Shown in pieces: positions 48,410 to 56,805 of a stretch of 64,000 bases of DNA. Positions within the stretch are counted from its first letter, which is position 1. Each line of letters opens with the position of its first letter. The DNA is taken from positions 1,494,058-1,558,057 of the forward strand of contig CAWGKC010000005.1 of the NCBI GenBank assembly GCA_963823105.1, read 5' to 3'. Source of the stretch: JAJYKC01 sp963823105. GTDB taxonomy: Bacteria; Acidobacteriota; Terriglobia; Bryobacterales; Bryobacteraceae. Under the pieces are notes generated by a model. That model did not search any database. It saw only the letters and a program-made list of their open reading frames with translations, and had not been told where the DNA came from. A program made the position numbers and the translations under genes.

Positions 48410-49005
48410 AATCGCGCCGCCAACGCGGCCTGTATAAACTCGGTCATCTTCACGACGTCCTTCCGGCCCGGCGCGGCCTCGATCCGCGAACACGCGTCCA
48501 CGCCCCAGGGCCGAGCCTGTTCGATCGCCGTTTGCACGTTGCCCGCGTGCAATCCTCCGGCGATCACGATGCGCCGTCCGCCATGCGCGCGCGCCGCCGT
48601 CCACGGAAAGCTTTTCCCCGTTCCGCCGGCCAACTCCTCCGACGCCGTGTCCAACAAAAACGCCTCAGCCTCTTCATCGTCCGGAAATGTGAACTCACCC
48701 GTCGCAGCAACGCGGCAGGCGCGCCAGAACTTCATCCCTTCCGGCGCCGCGCCTCCATGCAACTGCGCCACGTCCATCCCGGCGATCGTGCAAATCTCGC
48801 GCACCCTCGCCGGCGCCTCGTTGACGAACACGCCCACCTTCACCGCCGCCAGTCCCGCGCCAATCTCCGCCGCCCGCTCCGGCGCGACGAAGCGCGGACT
48901 GCCCCGGTAAAAATTAAACCCCAACGCGCCCGCCCCCGCCTCGCTCGCGGCCACCGCGTCGTCCCGGTTCGTGATGCCGCAAATCTTCACCATCGCGATC
49001 TTCAC
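48406..49005 (-). CDS. trpF: Phosphoribosylanthranilate isomerase
   Basis: A 199-residue TIM-barrel enzyme for the third step of tryptophan synthesis. It begins VKICGITNRDDAVAA, whose Cys is the catalytic base, and contains LGFNFYRGSPRFV and VDACSRIEAAPGRKD near the end, with the catalytic Asp in the latter motif region. Four-base overlaps join it to trpC and trpB. Confidence 0.93.
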   Translation of the reverse strand: MKIAMVKICGITNRDDAVAASEAGAGALGFNFYRGSPRFVAPERAAEIGAGLAAVKVGVFVNEAPARVREICTIAGMDVAQLHGGAAPEGMKFWRACRVAATGEFTFPDDEEAEAFLLDTASEELAGGTGKSFPWTAARAHGGRRIVIAGGLHAGNVQTAIEQARPWGVDACSRIEAAPGRKDVVKMTEFIQAALAARL

Positions 49006-49799
49006 GGCCGCGAGTCCGCTAACATCTCCCGCAGCGCGAGCGCCGGATCCGCCGCCTTCATCAAATGTTCGCCGATCAGAAATCCGCGATAGCCCGCCTC
49101 GCTCAGCGTCCGTATGTGCGCCGCGTTCCGGATGCCGCTCTCGGAGATCTTCATCACTCCAGCCGGTATCTTCTCCGCCAGCCGCAGCGACACCTCCAGG
49201 CTCACTTCGAACGTATGCAGATTGCGGTTGTTCACGCCGACGATTTCGGCGCCGGAGTCGAGCGCCGGCTCCAGTTCCGCTTCGTCGTGAACCTCCACCA
49301 GCGCCTCCATCGAGTATTCCGCCGCCAACTCGCGAAAGCGCCGTAGTTCGTCTTCCGACAGCAGCGAGGCGATCAGCAATATCGCGTCCGCGCCGCTCGC
49401 CGCCGCCTCGATCACGTGCAGCTCATCGATGGTGAAATCCTTGCGCAGCGTGGGCAATTGCGTCGCCGCCCGCGCCGCCTGAAGATCCTCGATCTTGCCG
49501 TGAAAATAGAGCCGGTCGGTTAGCACGCTCAGCGCCGCCGCGCCCCCCTCTTCATAGCGAGTCGCGATCCCGGCCGGCTGGAAGTCCCCGCTCAACGTCC
49601 CGCGGCTCGGCGACGCTTTCTTCACCTCGGCGATGATCGCCGGCCGTCGCGCCTCGATCGCTTGCCGGAAGTTCCGCCGCCCGCGCACCGCGATCTCCGC
49701 CGCCCGCTCCAACTCCGCTCTTCCGGGCCGGGTGCGTTCGAGCTCTTTGCGCTTGTTCTCGACAATTTGCGCGAGAATATCGGGAATATCGCGGACCAT
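49002..49799 (-). CDS. trpC: Indole-3-glycerol phosphate synthase
   Basis: A 265-residue TIM barrel, first gene of the operon. Motifs: IIAEVKKASPSRG (catalytic Lys), VLTDRLYFHG, LRKDFTIDE, EVHDEAEL, VGVNNRNLHTFEV and SESGIRNAAHI. All active-site residues are visible. It starts close to the divergent start of the Cys-hydrolase gene with only 84 bp between them. trpE, trpG and trpD are not in the window. Confidence 0.95.
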   Translation of the reverse strand: MVRDIPDILAQIVENKRKELERTRPGRAELERAAEIAVRGRRNFRQAIEARRPAIIAEVKKASPSRGTLSGDFQPAGIATRYEEGGAAALSVLTDRLYFHGKIEDLQAARAATQLPTLRKDFTIDELHVIEAAASGADAILLIASLLSEDELRRFRELAAEYSMEALVEVHDEAELEPALDSGAEIVGVNNRNLHTFEVSLEVSLRLAEKIPAGVMKISESGIRNAAHIRTLSEAGYRGFLIGEHLMKAADPALALREMLADSRP

Positions 49800-49883
49800 G
49801 CTGGGGAACCCTCATGCTAACATGCGCCCTCCTCCCCTTTTCCTTTCCCGCGCCGTCTCCGATCCTGGTATCCTCTTTCCTAT

Positions 49884-51296
49884 ATGAAGACGAGGTTTCT
49901 CCTTGCCCTTTGTCTTACCGGCGTGTTCTGCATGGCGGCGCCGCCGGCCCGGGAACCACAAAGCGATCCGCGCTTGAAGAGCGCCTTTCGCCGCGAACCG
50001 CAAAACGATTGGATCTTCGTTCATCTCGAAGGCAAACCCTCCGACATCGGCTACCAGCACGGTTATCTGCTGTCGGCGGAAATCGAAGACGGCTTCCGCG
50101 TCGTTCGCGCCGGCCTCGTTCATGACACGAAAAAAGATTGGGCTTTCTTCCGCGACGCCGCCCAAAACGTCCTCTGGCCGCACATCGAAACCGAGTACCG
50201 CGAGGAGTTACAGGGCATCGTCGACGGCCTGCACGCGAAGAATGTCCAGCTCGACGTCTGGGACATCGTCGCCTACAACGCCTGGCTCGAGCTGGGACCT
50301 TATTACGCCGCTTCCTACGACCGCCAGCACCATGCCTCGTCCCCCCACGCGGCCACGCCCGAGCACTGCAGCGCCTTCGTCGCCACCGGCAGCTATACCA
50401 AGGACGGACGCATCGTCATCGCCCATAACAACTGGACCGACTACAAAGAAGGCTCGCGCTGGAACGTTGTGTTCGATATCGCTCCCGCCGCCGGTCATCG
50501 CATCCTGATGGACGGCATGCCCGGCCTCATCCATAGCGGCGACGATTTCGGCGAGAACGACGCTGGCATCGTCATCACCGAAACCACCATCGGCTCGTTC
50601 TCCTCTTTCGATCCCAACGGCGTCGCCGAGTTCGTCCGCGCCCGCAAGGCGATGCAGTACAGCGCTTCGATCAACGACTTCGCCCGCATCATGAAGGACG
50701 GCAACAACGGCGGCTACGCCAATACCTGGCTTGTCGCCGACATCAACGCGAACGAAATCGCCAGCCTGGAGCTTGGACTTAAACACGTCACGCTCAAGCG
50801 CACCAAGGACGGTTACTTCGTTGGTTCGAACTTTCCCGAAAATCCCGAGCTGATCCGCGAGGAAACGCCGGACTTCCCGGTCAAAGACATGAGCGTCAGC
50901 GCCAACGCGCGCCACAAACGCTGGGACGATCTGATGGCCGCGAACAAAGGCAAAATCGACGTGAAGCTGGCCGAAAAATTCCTCGGCGATCACTACGACA
51001 CCTTCGACCGCCGCAACGAGCCCGGCGAGCGCACTCTGTGCGGCCACATCGATCTCTCCCCGCGCGGATCGAAGCCCTGGCAACCTCCCTACGGCATCGC
51101 CGGCGCCGTGCAGAACAAAGCCACCGACGCCGCCATGGCCTCGAAAATGTCCCTTGTCGCCCACATGGGCCACGCCTGCGGCCTCAACTTCAAGGCCGCT
51201 TCGCACTTGAAGAAACATCCGGAGTTCGCCTGGGAGAAAGACATCCTCCGCGACCTGGATTCCTATCCCTGGACAAAATTCCAGATCGCGGAATAA
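49884..51296 (+). CDS. Exported phospholipase-B-like / C45-type Cys hydrolase
   Basis: A 470-residue exported protein with signal peptide TRFLLALCLTGVFCMAA. The N-terminal part has IFVHLEGKPSDIGYQHGYLL, and the putative nucleophile Cys162 lies in EHCSAFVATGSYTKDG, the point where Ntn-type phospholipase-B-like enzymes are cut to activate themselves. The following AHNNWTDYKEG and GLIHSGDDFGENDAGIVITE fit this superfamily. It may release fatty acids or other acyl groups from lipids or amides. Auto-processing and substrate are inferred. It is divergent from trpC. Confidence 0.78.
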   Translation: MKTRFLLALCLTGVFCMAAPPAREPQSDPRLKSAFRREPQNDWIFVHLEGKPSDIGYQHGYLLSAEIEDGFRVVRAGLVHDTKKDWAFFRDAAQNVLWPHIETEYREELQGIVDGLHAKNVQLDVWDIVAYNAWLELGPYYAASYDRQHHASSPHAATPEHCSAFVATGSYTKDGRIVIAHNNWTDYKEGSRWNVVFDIAPAAGHRILMDGMPGLIHSGDDFGENDAGIVITETTIGSFSSFDPNGVAEFVRARKAMQYSASINDFARIMKDGNNGGYANTWLVADINANEIASLELGLKHVTLKRTKDGYFVGSNFPENPELIREETPDFPVKDMSVSANARHKRWDDLMAANKGKIDVKLAEKFLGDHYDTFDRRNEPGERTLCGHIDLSPRGSKPWQPPYGIAGAVQNKATDAAMASKMSLVAHMGHACGLNFKAASHLKKHPEFAWEKDILRDLDSYPWTKFQIAE

Positions 51297-51302
51297 GCCG
51301 CT

Positions 51303-52527
51303 CTACTTGGCCAGCGTGTAATTGACCGTGATCGTCGTCTCCACTTCGATCGGCTCGCCGTTGAGCAGCGTCGGTTTATAAACCCACTGCCGCACCGCCG
51401 TCAACGCCGATTGCGCCAGCGAATCGTCGCCGCTCTCCACTTTCAAATCCCGCACTTTGCCGTCCTTGTCGATCTCGGCGTTAAGGACTACCTTGCCTTG
51501 AATGCCCGCCGCTTTCGCGTCCATCGGATACACCGGCGTGACCTTGTGAATGAGATTCTTGCTCTGTACCTCCTGGTCGACGCGAATGCGTTTCGGAGCT
51601 TGTTTGTCTTGCGGAGCGGCCTGCAACGGAAGCGCCTGAACGGAGATCCAGGCGGTGGATACGACGGCGAGCGCCAGTGCGGCCGCCGTGAAAAGGGTGC
51701 GCGATTTGGTCATGATGACCTCCTTGAGTAGTGCGTCCACCCTTCTTCGCAGGTGGCGCTTTTTGAGAAACGGATTGACCGGCATCGGCGCCGCGGGCAA
51801 TCGTCGCGATGCGAACCGCACCAGCGTGCCGATATAGCGCTCCCTGGCGCCCAGCCGGGCGACGACTAGCGCATCCACCGTCTGCTCCCGGTTCAATTGA
51901 ATGCGCGACACCAGCCACCACGCGGCCGGGTGAAACCAGAACAACGCCAATGCGAATTGTTCGAAGCAGGCGAACAACCAGTCCTTCCGCCGCACATGCA
52001 GCAGTTCGTGGCAGACGATTAGCCGGTCTTCCATGCACTCCGGCGGCAGCAGCACCGCCGGGCGGCGCCAGCCGAAGGTCACGGGACTGCGAATGAGTTC
52101 GCTGCGATAAATCGCCGCCCGCGCACCCAATGCAATTTGCAGATCGTCGTGGGCGCGCGGCATCCACTCCGCCGCGCGGCGCAGCCGTCTCAGCCGCATC
52201 GTTCCATGCGCCAGCCGTATCAACCGGAACGCCGCTCCAAGGGCGATCGCCGCTAAGCAGCGCTTCCGGCCAGGAAGGCCACGCGAATCCCTGCCCGGCC
52301 CCGATGGCGGCGGTGCGCGAGGAAACCGAAACCCCGGCCTCCACGCCCGGCGTGTACTCCATTCGCGGCTCCAAAAGCGGCAGCGCGATGCAAAGCGCCA
52401 ACAGAAATTGCCGCGTCACCAGCAACGCGTCCGGCTGCCGCAGCCTGACCAGTGCGATCGCCGCCTCCGCCACCGCTACCAGCGCCAGAATCTGCAGGCT
52501 CGCGAAGAGAAGGTTATGAAACGTCAC
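51303..52527 (-). CDS. BlaR1/M56 metallopeptidase with C-terminal TonB domain, +1 frameshift
   Basis: A membrane sensor/protease. The first frame gives the N-terminal helices (LLFASLQILALVAVAEAAIA) to WPSWPEALL. One extra base near 52250-52256 intervenes, and the next frame continues AIALGAAFRLIRLAHG. The M56 zinc motif is HELLH in VCHELLHVRRKDW. After a further membrane helix (FTAAALALAVVSTAWISV) comes a TonB-C domain (HKVTPVYPMDAKAAGIQGKV). Repaired length is about 407 residues. It starts inside the blaI stop (ATGA). The TonB fusion suggests signalling across the periplasm. The indel is probably an error. Confidence 0.84.
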
Positions 52528-52901
52528 GTCGTTTTCCTCCGCATCGTCCGCGCGATTTCTTCCAGATCCGACGCCGACAACTGTTCATCCTCCACCAGGT
52601 GCAGCAGCAGCGGCTCGGCCGAGCCGTTGAACACCCGGTCCAGGAACTCCCTCACCATTCCCCGCATCACCTGTCGCTTCTGCCGCGTCGGCTGGTAAAC
52701 GTACGCCCGTCCGGCAAGCTTGCGCTTCAGATGGCCCTTGCGCTGAAGGATCGTCATCAGCGTCATCACCGTCGTATAAGCGATCTTGCGATGCTCCGAC
52801 AGCGCCTCGTGTACCTGGCGCACCGAGGCCGGCCCCAGCCTCCACACGATCTTCATAATCTCCAGTTCCTGGCCGGTGAGGGCGGGCGGCGTGGACGGCA
52901 T
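52524..52901 (-). CDS. BlaI/MecI/CopY-family transcriptional repressor
   Basis: A 125-residue winged-helix repressor. Recognition helix is in YTTVMTLMTILQRKGHLKRK; the C-terminal dimerisation part has FNGSAEPLLLHLVEDEQLSAS with DLEEIARTMRR. Such repressors are inactivated by proteolysis through a BlaR1 partner, encoded directly downstream with a 4-bp overlap. The inverted repeat just before its start is the probable operator. The usual beta-lactamase target is not present nearby, so the system may respond to another envelope signal. Confidence 0.9.
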   Translation of the reverse strand: MPSTPPALTGQELEIMKIVWRLGPASVRQVHEALSEHRKIAYTTVMTLMTILQRKGHLKRKLAGRAYVYQPTRQKRQVMRGMVREFLDRVFNGSAEPLLLHLVEDEQLSASDLEEIARTMRRKTT

Positions 52902-52903
52902 AT

Positions 52904-52924
52904 ACTAAGACATTAGTACTTAGA
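52904..52924. promoter_or_regulatory. Putative BlaI operator
   Basis: CTAAG and CTTAG flank nine bases that contain the BlaI-like core ATTAGTACT. The site lies 3 bp upstream of the blaI start and in the blaI-arsR intergenic region, so it may control blaI-blaR1 autoregulation. Confidence 0.5.
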
Positions 52925-52978
52925 GGTTCGTATGTCAAGCGAAAAAACGCCGTCTCCCCGCTTGCCATTGTTCGATAA

Positions 52979-52994
52979 TTCTACTAGTATAGAA
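52979..52994. promoter_or_regulatory. Putative ArsR operator/promoter
   Basis: TTCTACTAGTATAGAA is a nearly perfect palindrome with TAGTAT as a possible -10 element, 4 bp before the arsR ATG. There is no ribosome-binding site, so the arsR message may be leaderless and its own repressor would cover the start. Confidence 0.45.
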
Positions 52995-52998
52995 ATAA

Positions 52999-53361
52999 AT
53001 GCCGGAACCCAAACCTTCCGCCACCCCCAGCGAAGCCGACGTCTCCCGTTACGCCGATATGTTCTCGGCCATGGGCGCCGCGCCGCGCCTGCGCATCCTC
53101 CGGCTGCTTCTCTCGGCCCACCCCGAAGGCATGGCGGCCGGCGAGATTCAGGCCGAAACGGGCATCGCCGCCTCCACCTTGTCCCATCATCTGGAAAAGT
53201 TGAAGCACGAGGACCTCGTCGCCGTCCGCCGCGACGGTACGTTCCTTTGGTATTCGGCCAGGGCGGACACGCTCCAGGAGCTGCTCGGCTTTCTCTACGC
53301 CGAGTGCTGCACCCGCAACAAAGCGATCCGCCCGCAAACCATCGTCCAGCTTTGCAAATAA
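52999..53361 (+). CDS. arsR: ArsR-family arsenic-responsive repressor
   Basis: A 120-residue winged-helix repressor. DNA-recognition helix lies in GIAASTLSHHLEKLKHEDLV. A vicinal Cys pair (Cys103-Cys104 in AECCTRN) and Cys119 near the C-terminus form a plausible As(III) site, as in ArsR types with C-terminal thiols. It is followed 10 bp later by the ArsM-ArsC fusion gene, which it probably controls. The start has no clear ribosome-binding site but fits the palindrome and promoter before it. Confidence 0.9.
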   Translation: MPEPKPSATPSEADVSRYADMFSAMGAAPRLRILRLLLSAHPEGMAAGEIQAETGIAASTLSHHLEKLKHEDLVAVRRDGTFLWYSARADTLQELLGFLYAECCTRNKAIRPQTIVQLCK

Positions 53362-53371
53362 GGAGAACATC

Positions 53372-54631
53372 GTGAACGAAGAAAACGTCGCCTCCGTGGT
53401 GAAAGAAAAATACGGCCGGGCCGCTCGGCGAGTCATGGCCGGGGCGGGGAACTCCTGCTGCGGTCCATCCGCCGCGGTCAGTGGTTCGTCCTGCGATCCC
53501 ATCACCGCCAATCTCTACGACGCCGCGCAGTCCGGCCAGGTCCCCGAAGACGCCTTGAAAGCCTCGCTCGGCTGCGGCAATCCCACCGCGCTCGCCAGCC
53601 TCGCCCCCGGCGAAACCGTTCTCGATCTCGGCTCCGGCGGCGGCATCGACGTCCTTCTTTCCGCCCGCCGCGTCGGCCCCACCGGCAAGGCTTACGGCCT
53701 CGACATGACCGGCGAAATGCTCGCTCTCGCCGAGGAGAACAAGCGCAAGAGCGGCTTGACCAACGTCGAATTCCTCCGCGGCGAAATCGAAAATATCCCG
53801 CTTCCCGATGCCAGCGTCGACGTCGTCATCTCCAACTGCGTCATCAACCTTTCCGCCGACAAAGACCGCGTGTTGCGCGAAGCCTTCCGCGTGCTCAAAC
53901 CCGGTGGCCGCTTCGCCGTGTCCGATGTCGTCGTGCGCGGCGACGTGCCTCCCGAAATCCGCCGCAGCGTCGAACTCTGGGTAGGCTGCGTCGCGGGCGC
54001 TCTACAAGACACCGAGTACGCCGCCAAACTCGCCGCCGCCGGTTTCGAAGCCATCGATCTCGAACCCACCCGCGTCTACGACATCCACGACGCCGAAGCG
54101 TTCCTGGCAGGCCAAGGCATCGACGCCGCCTCCATCGCCCCGCTCGTTCAAAACAAATTCTTCAGCGCTTTCATCCGCGCCCGCAAGCCCCGCCAAAGCG
54201 TTCTGATACTGTGTACCGGCAACTCCGCCCGCAGCCAGATGGCCGAAGGTCTGCTGCGCACTCTCGCCGGCGGCCGCTTCGAAGTGCATAGCGCCGGAAC
54301 CAACCCTAGTTTCGTTCGCCCCGAAGCCATCGAAGCCATGCGCGAAATCGGCGTCGATCTGTCCTCTCATCGCTCCAAGTCCGTCGCCGAATTCGCCGGC
54401 CGGCCCTTCGACTATCTCATCACCGTCTGCGACAACGCGCGCGAAGCCTGCCCCGTCTTCCCCGCCGGAACGGTGCGTTTACATTGGAGTTTCGAGGACC
54501 CCGCCGCCGCCGAAGGCTCCCCTGAAGTCCGCCTCGCCGCCTTCCGCCGCATCCGCGATCTCATCCGCGAGCGCTTCGCGGCCGAACTCTCCGCCGGCTC
54601 GCTCAAGCCCGCTTCTCCAACTCCGGAGTGA
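53372..54631 (+). CDS. arsM: ArsM arsenite methyltransferase fused to ArsC arsenate reductase
   Basis: A 419-residue bifunctional protein. Residues 1-270 are ArsM: motif I LDLGSGGGID, MTGEMLALAEEN, NCVINLSADKDRV, and the arsenite-binding cysteines Cys68, Cys156 and Cys206 (the latter two 50 apart as in characterised ArsM). Residues 275-410 are a thioredoxin-dependent low-molecular-weight-phosphatase-type ArsC with CTGNSARS (Cys281, Arg287), CDNAREACPVF and WSFEDPAA. One chain could reduce As(V) and methylate the As(III) formed. GTG start with AGGAG. Both halves keep their catalytic residues. The final 29 bp overlap the convergent DUF58 gene. Confidence 0.93.
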   Translation: MNEENVASVVKEKYGRAARRVMAGAGNSCCGPSAAVSGSSCDPITANLYDAAQSGQVPEDALKASLGCGNPTALASLAPGETVLDLGSGGGIDVLLSARRVGPTGKAYGLDMTGEMLALAEENKRKSGLTNVEFLRGEIENIPLPDASVDVVISNCVINLSADKDRVLREAFRVLKPGGRFAVSDVVVRGDVPPEIRRSVELWVGCVAGALQDTEYAAKLAAAGFEAIDLEPTRVYDIHDAEAFLAGQGIDAASIAPLVQNKFFSAFIRARKPRQSVLILCTGNSARSQMAEGLLRTLAGGRFEVHSAGTNPSFVRPEAIEAMREIGVDLSSHRSKSVAEFAGRPFDYLITVCDNAREACPVFPAGTVRLHWSFEDPAAAEGSPEVRLAAFRRIRDLIRERFAAELSAGSLKPASPTPE

Positions 54632-55652
54632 ACACCACCCGGGTCACGCGCTCATCCCCGGCTTCCGGCAGCGGCCTGCCCGCCAGCGGTTCAACCAACG
54701 CCAGATATTTCAGCACTCGATGCACCGTCCCCTCGCGCGGCACCGCGCAATCGAACTCGGCCGTTCGAAACCGGACCCGCGCTCCCCGCTCCGTCAAATT
54801 CCACGCCAGGTAAGCGCTGTCTTGCACCGCGCCTTCGAACCATTCGCGCTTCTCCGGACCCACATCCAGATCGAGACAGATCTCCACCTCTCCCTCGTCC
54901 TCGCGCGCGAACTCCCGCACCTGTAAATCCCCCGTATGCGCCGTCGCCCGCCAATCCACGTGCCGCGCGCTCTCCAGCGCCTCGTACGGCCTTATGCGGT
55001 AAAAGTCGCTTCCCATCCCGCGCGACCGCGCCTCCAGCTCCGCCCCGATCGCCTCCAGCAGCGCCCGGCACTCCGGCCGACCGTCGAGCGAAGGGTACAC
55101 CAGAAACTCCCTACCCAAATGGACCGGAATCCGCCGCTCGGCGAATCCGAACGGAAAACGCGTCGAAAAAAGAAACCGGCTGTCCAGATACGCCCCCCGT
55201 TTCGGGAACAACATCTCCACCGCCATCGCCGCGCGCCCTCCTCCCGCGATCACGGAAAAATAAAGCGGCTCCCGCGGACTGCCGTCCCCCTGCGCCACCA
55301 CATGCACGGAGAACGACGGCATCCACCGCTTCGTATTCGCCACCGACACCCGCCCGCGCAGCGCCCGCCCCGCCACTAGATATTCGCTCAGATCGAGTTC
55401 CAGTTCGAGGCCGGCGATCGTCAGGCGGCTCACCAGTCCCGAGACCAGAAGCGTACCCAGCATCGCCGCCACGATCAGGAACAGCAGATTATTCGCCGAG
55501 GCGAACGCCGCGAATCCCACCAGCGTCGCGGCGAGCGAAAACACCAGCCCCGTGCGCGTGATCTGTTGGCGCGAACCGATCTCCGCCATCGCGCGCATCC
55601 AGCGCCGCAACCGCCGCATCAATCGGAAAATAGAACCCAGTCGCGCGGACAT
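54603..55652 (-). CDS. DUF58-domain membrane protein
   Basis: A 349-residue protein with two transmembrane helices (TRTGLVFSLAATLVGFAAFA and NLLFLIVAAMLGTLLVSG) and a periplasm-facing or cytosolic DUF58 region: RGMGSDFYRIRPYEALESAR followed by HVDWRATAHTGDLQVREFA, the family signature. DUF58 proteins usually sit with MoxR ATPases and VWA proteins; those partners are not adjacent here. An internal Met at position 12 or 19 could also be the start. Overlaps the arsM-arsC 3' end by 29 bp, convergently. Confidence 0.85.
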   Translation of the reverse strand: MSARLGSIFRLMRRLRRWMRAMAEIGSRQQITRTGLVFSLAATLVGFAAFASANNLLFLIVAAMLGTLLVSGLVSRLTIAGLELELDLSEYLVAGRALRGRVSVANTKRWMPSFSVHVVAQGDGSPREPLYFSVIAGGGRAAMAVEMLFPKRGAYLDSRFLFSTRFPFGFAERRIPVHLGREFLVYPSLDGRPECRALLEAIGAELEARSRGMGSDFYRIRPYEALESARHVDWRATAHTGDLQVREFAREDEGEVEICLDLDVGPEKREWFEGAVQDSAYLAWNLTERGARVRFRTAEFDCAVPREGTVHRVLKYLALVEPLAGRPLPEAGDERVTRVVFTPELEKRA

Positions 55653-55739
55653 CGCCCTTACAAGGCTTTACTCAGCTTTACCGCAATCGGACAAACGAAA
55701 GGTCCTCGCCGCGCGTTAATAGATACAGGAGCGTTACTC

Positions 55740-56210
55740 ATGAAATTTCCTTCTCTACTAACTTTCAGCCTATCAGCCTTGCTTGCCGGCGGCTCGTTAT
55801 TCGCACAGGGCTTCGGCCCCATGGGCGGACACGGCGGCATGGGCGGCCCGGGCGGTCCCGGCGGACTCAAATTCCTCACGAATTACTTGAGCCTCACCGC
55901 CACGCAACAAACCCAGGCGCAAGCCATCTTCACCGCCGAGCGTCAGAGCACGCAACCCGTCATGACGCAATTGAAAACCCAGCGCCTGGCGATCGAGGCC
56001 GCCATCGAAGCCGGCCAAACCGCGGAGCAAGTCACTCAGCTCGCCACTGCCGAAGGCCCGCTGCTGGCCCAGGAAGCGGGCATCCGCGCCGCCGCCCAAG
56101 CGCAATTCTGGGCGCTGCTGACTCCCGATCAACAAACCAAACTGAAGAGTCTGCACGCGTCCATGCAGCCCGGCAACGGCCCGCCCCCCGGCGCGCCGCC
56201 CGTCCAGTAG
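55740..56210 (+). CDS. Spy/CpxP-like periplasmic protein (LTxxQ)
   Basis: A 156-residue exported protein with signal peptide FPSLLTFSLSALLAGGSLFAQ, a Gly/Met-rich stretch, then LTNYLSLTATQQTQAQAIFT and WALLTPDQQTKLKSL, two LTxxQ motifs of the Spy/CpxP family. Such proteins are envelope chaperones or metal/stress sensors. The C-terminus is Pro-rich. Start at 55740 is preceded by AGGAGCG; the longer frame is upstream non-coding sequence. Confidence 0.8.
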   Translation: MKFPSLLTFSLSALLAGGSLFAQGFGPMGGHGGMGGPGGPGGLKFLTNYLSLTATQQTQAQAIFTAERQSTQPVMTQLKTQRLAIEAAIEAGQTAEQVTQLATAEGPLLAQEAGIRAAAQAQFWALLTPDQQTKLKSLHASMQPGNGPPPGAPPVQ

Positions 56211-56250
56211 CCGTCGTCAACGCGCCCTCCCCTCGGGCTACACTACGAGT

Positions 56251-56805
56251 GTGGGAACGAAGGTTCAATTGCACCCGTCCGATCTGCTGGCGATGCCGCG
56301 TCCGGAGAACGGGAAGCATTATGAACTGAGCCGGGGGGAGTTGCTGGTCGTGGGCGATGCGGGATCCCGGCACGAGCGCGCCAAGCGCCGGATCATGAAG
56401 GCGCTCGTGCTTTACACCGAGCGGCATCCCATTGGCGAGGTCTTCGCCGAATCGCAATTCACGCTCTCTGCCGATACTGCCCGCATCCCCGATGTCGCCT
56501 TCGTCGCGAATCGAAAACTGGCGTCGGAACCTCAAGACGATTCGCCCATCCCCTTCGCGCCCGATCTCGCCGTAGAGATCGTCTCGGCTTCCGAAAAGGC
56601 CGCGGATACCGAAGACAAGGTCCAGCAGTACCTCGCCGCGGGAACGGCGGAAGTGTGGCAGGTTTATCTGAACCAGCAATTGGTCCGCGTCCGCACGCTT
56701 TCCGGTTCGCGGGACGTCCTCCCCGGCCAAACCCTAACCAGCGCCACGCTGCCGGACTTTTCCATCCCGGTGGAATCCTTTTTTACCTCCGCCGATAAAC
56801 GATAA
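56251..56805 (+). CDS. Uma2-family (DUF820) restriction-endonuclease-like protein
   Basis: A 184-residue PD-(D/E)xK-fold protein. Family motifs: HYELSRGELLVVGDAGSRHE, ARIPDVAFVANRKL (Asp) and PDLAVEIVSASEKAADTEDK (Glu and Lys). GTG start. Uma2 proteins are very abundant in some bacteria, including cyanobacteria and Acidobacteria; some behave as single genes of unknown role. The end overlaps the convergent membrane transferase gene by about 20 bp. Nuclease activity is inferred from the fold. Confidence 0.85.
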   Translation: MGTKVQLHPSDLLAMPRPENGKHYELSRGELLVVGDAGSRHERAKRRIMKALVLYTERHPIGEVFAESQFTLSADTARIPDVAFVANRKLASEPQDDSPIPFAPDLAVEIVSASEKAADTEDKVQQYLAAGTAEVWQVYLNQQLVRVRTLSGSRDVLPGQTLTSATLPDFSIPVESFFTSADKR

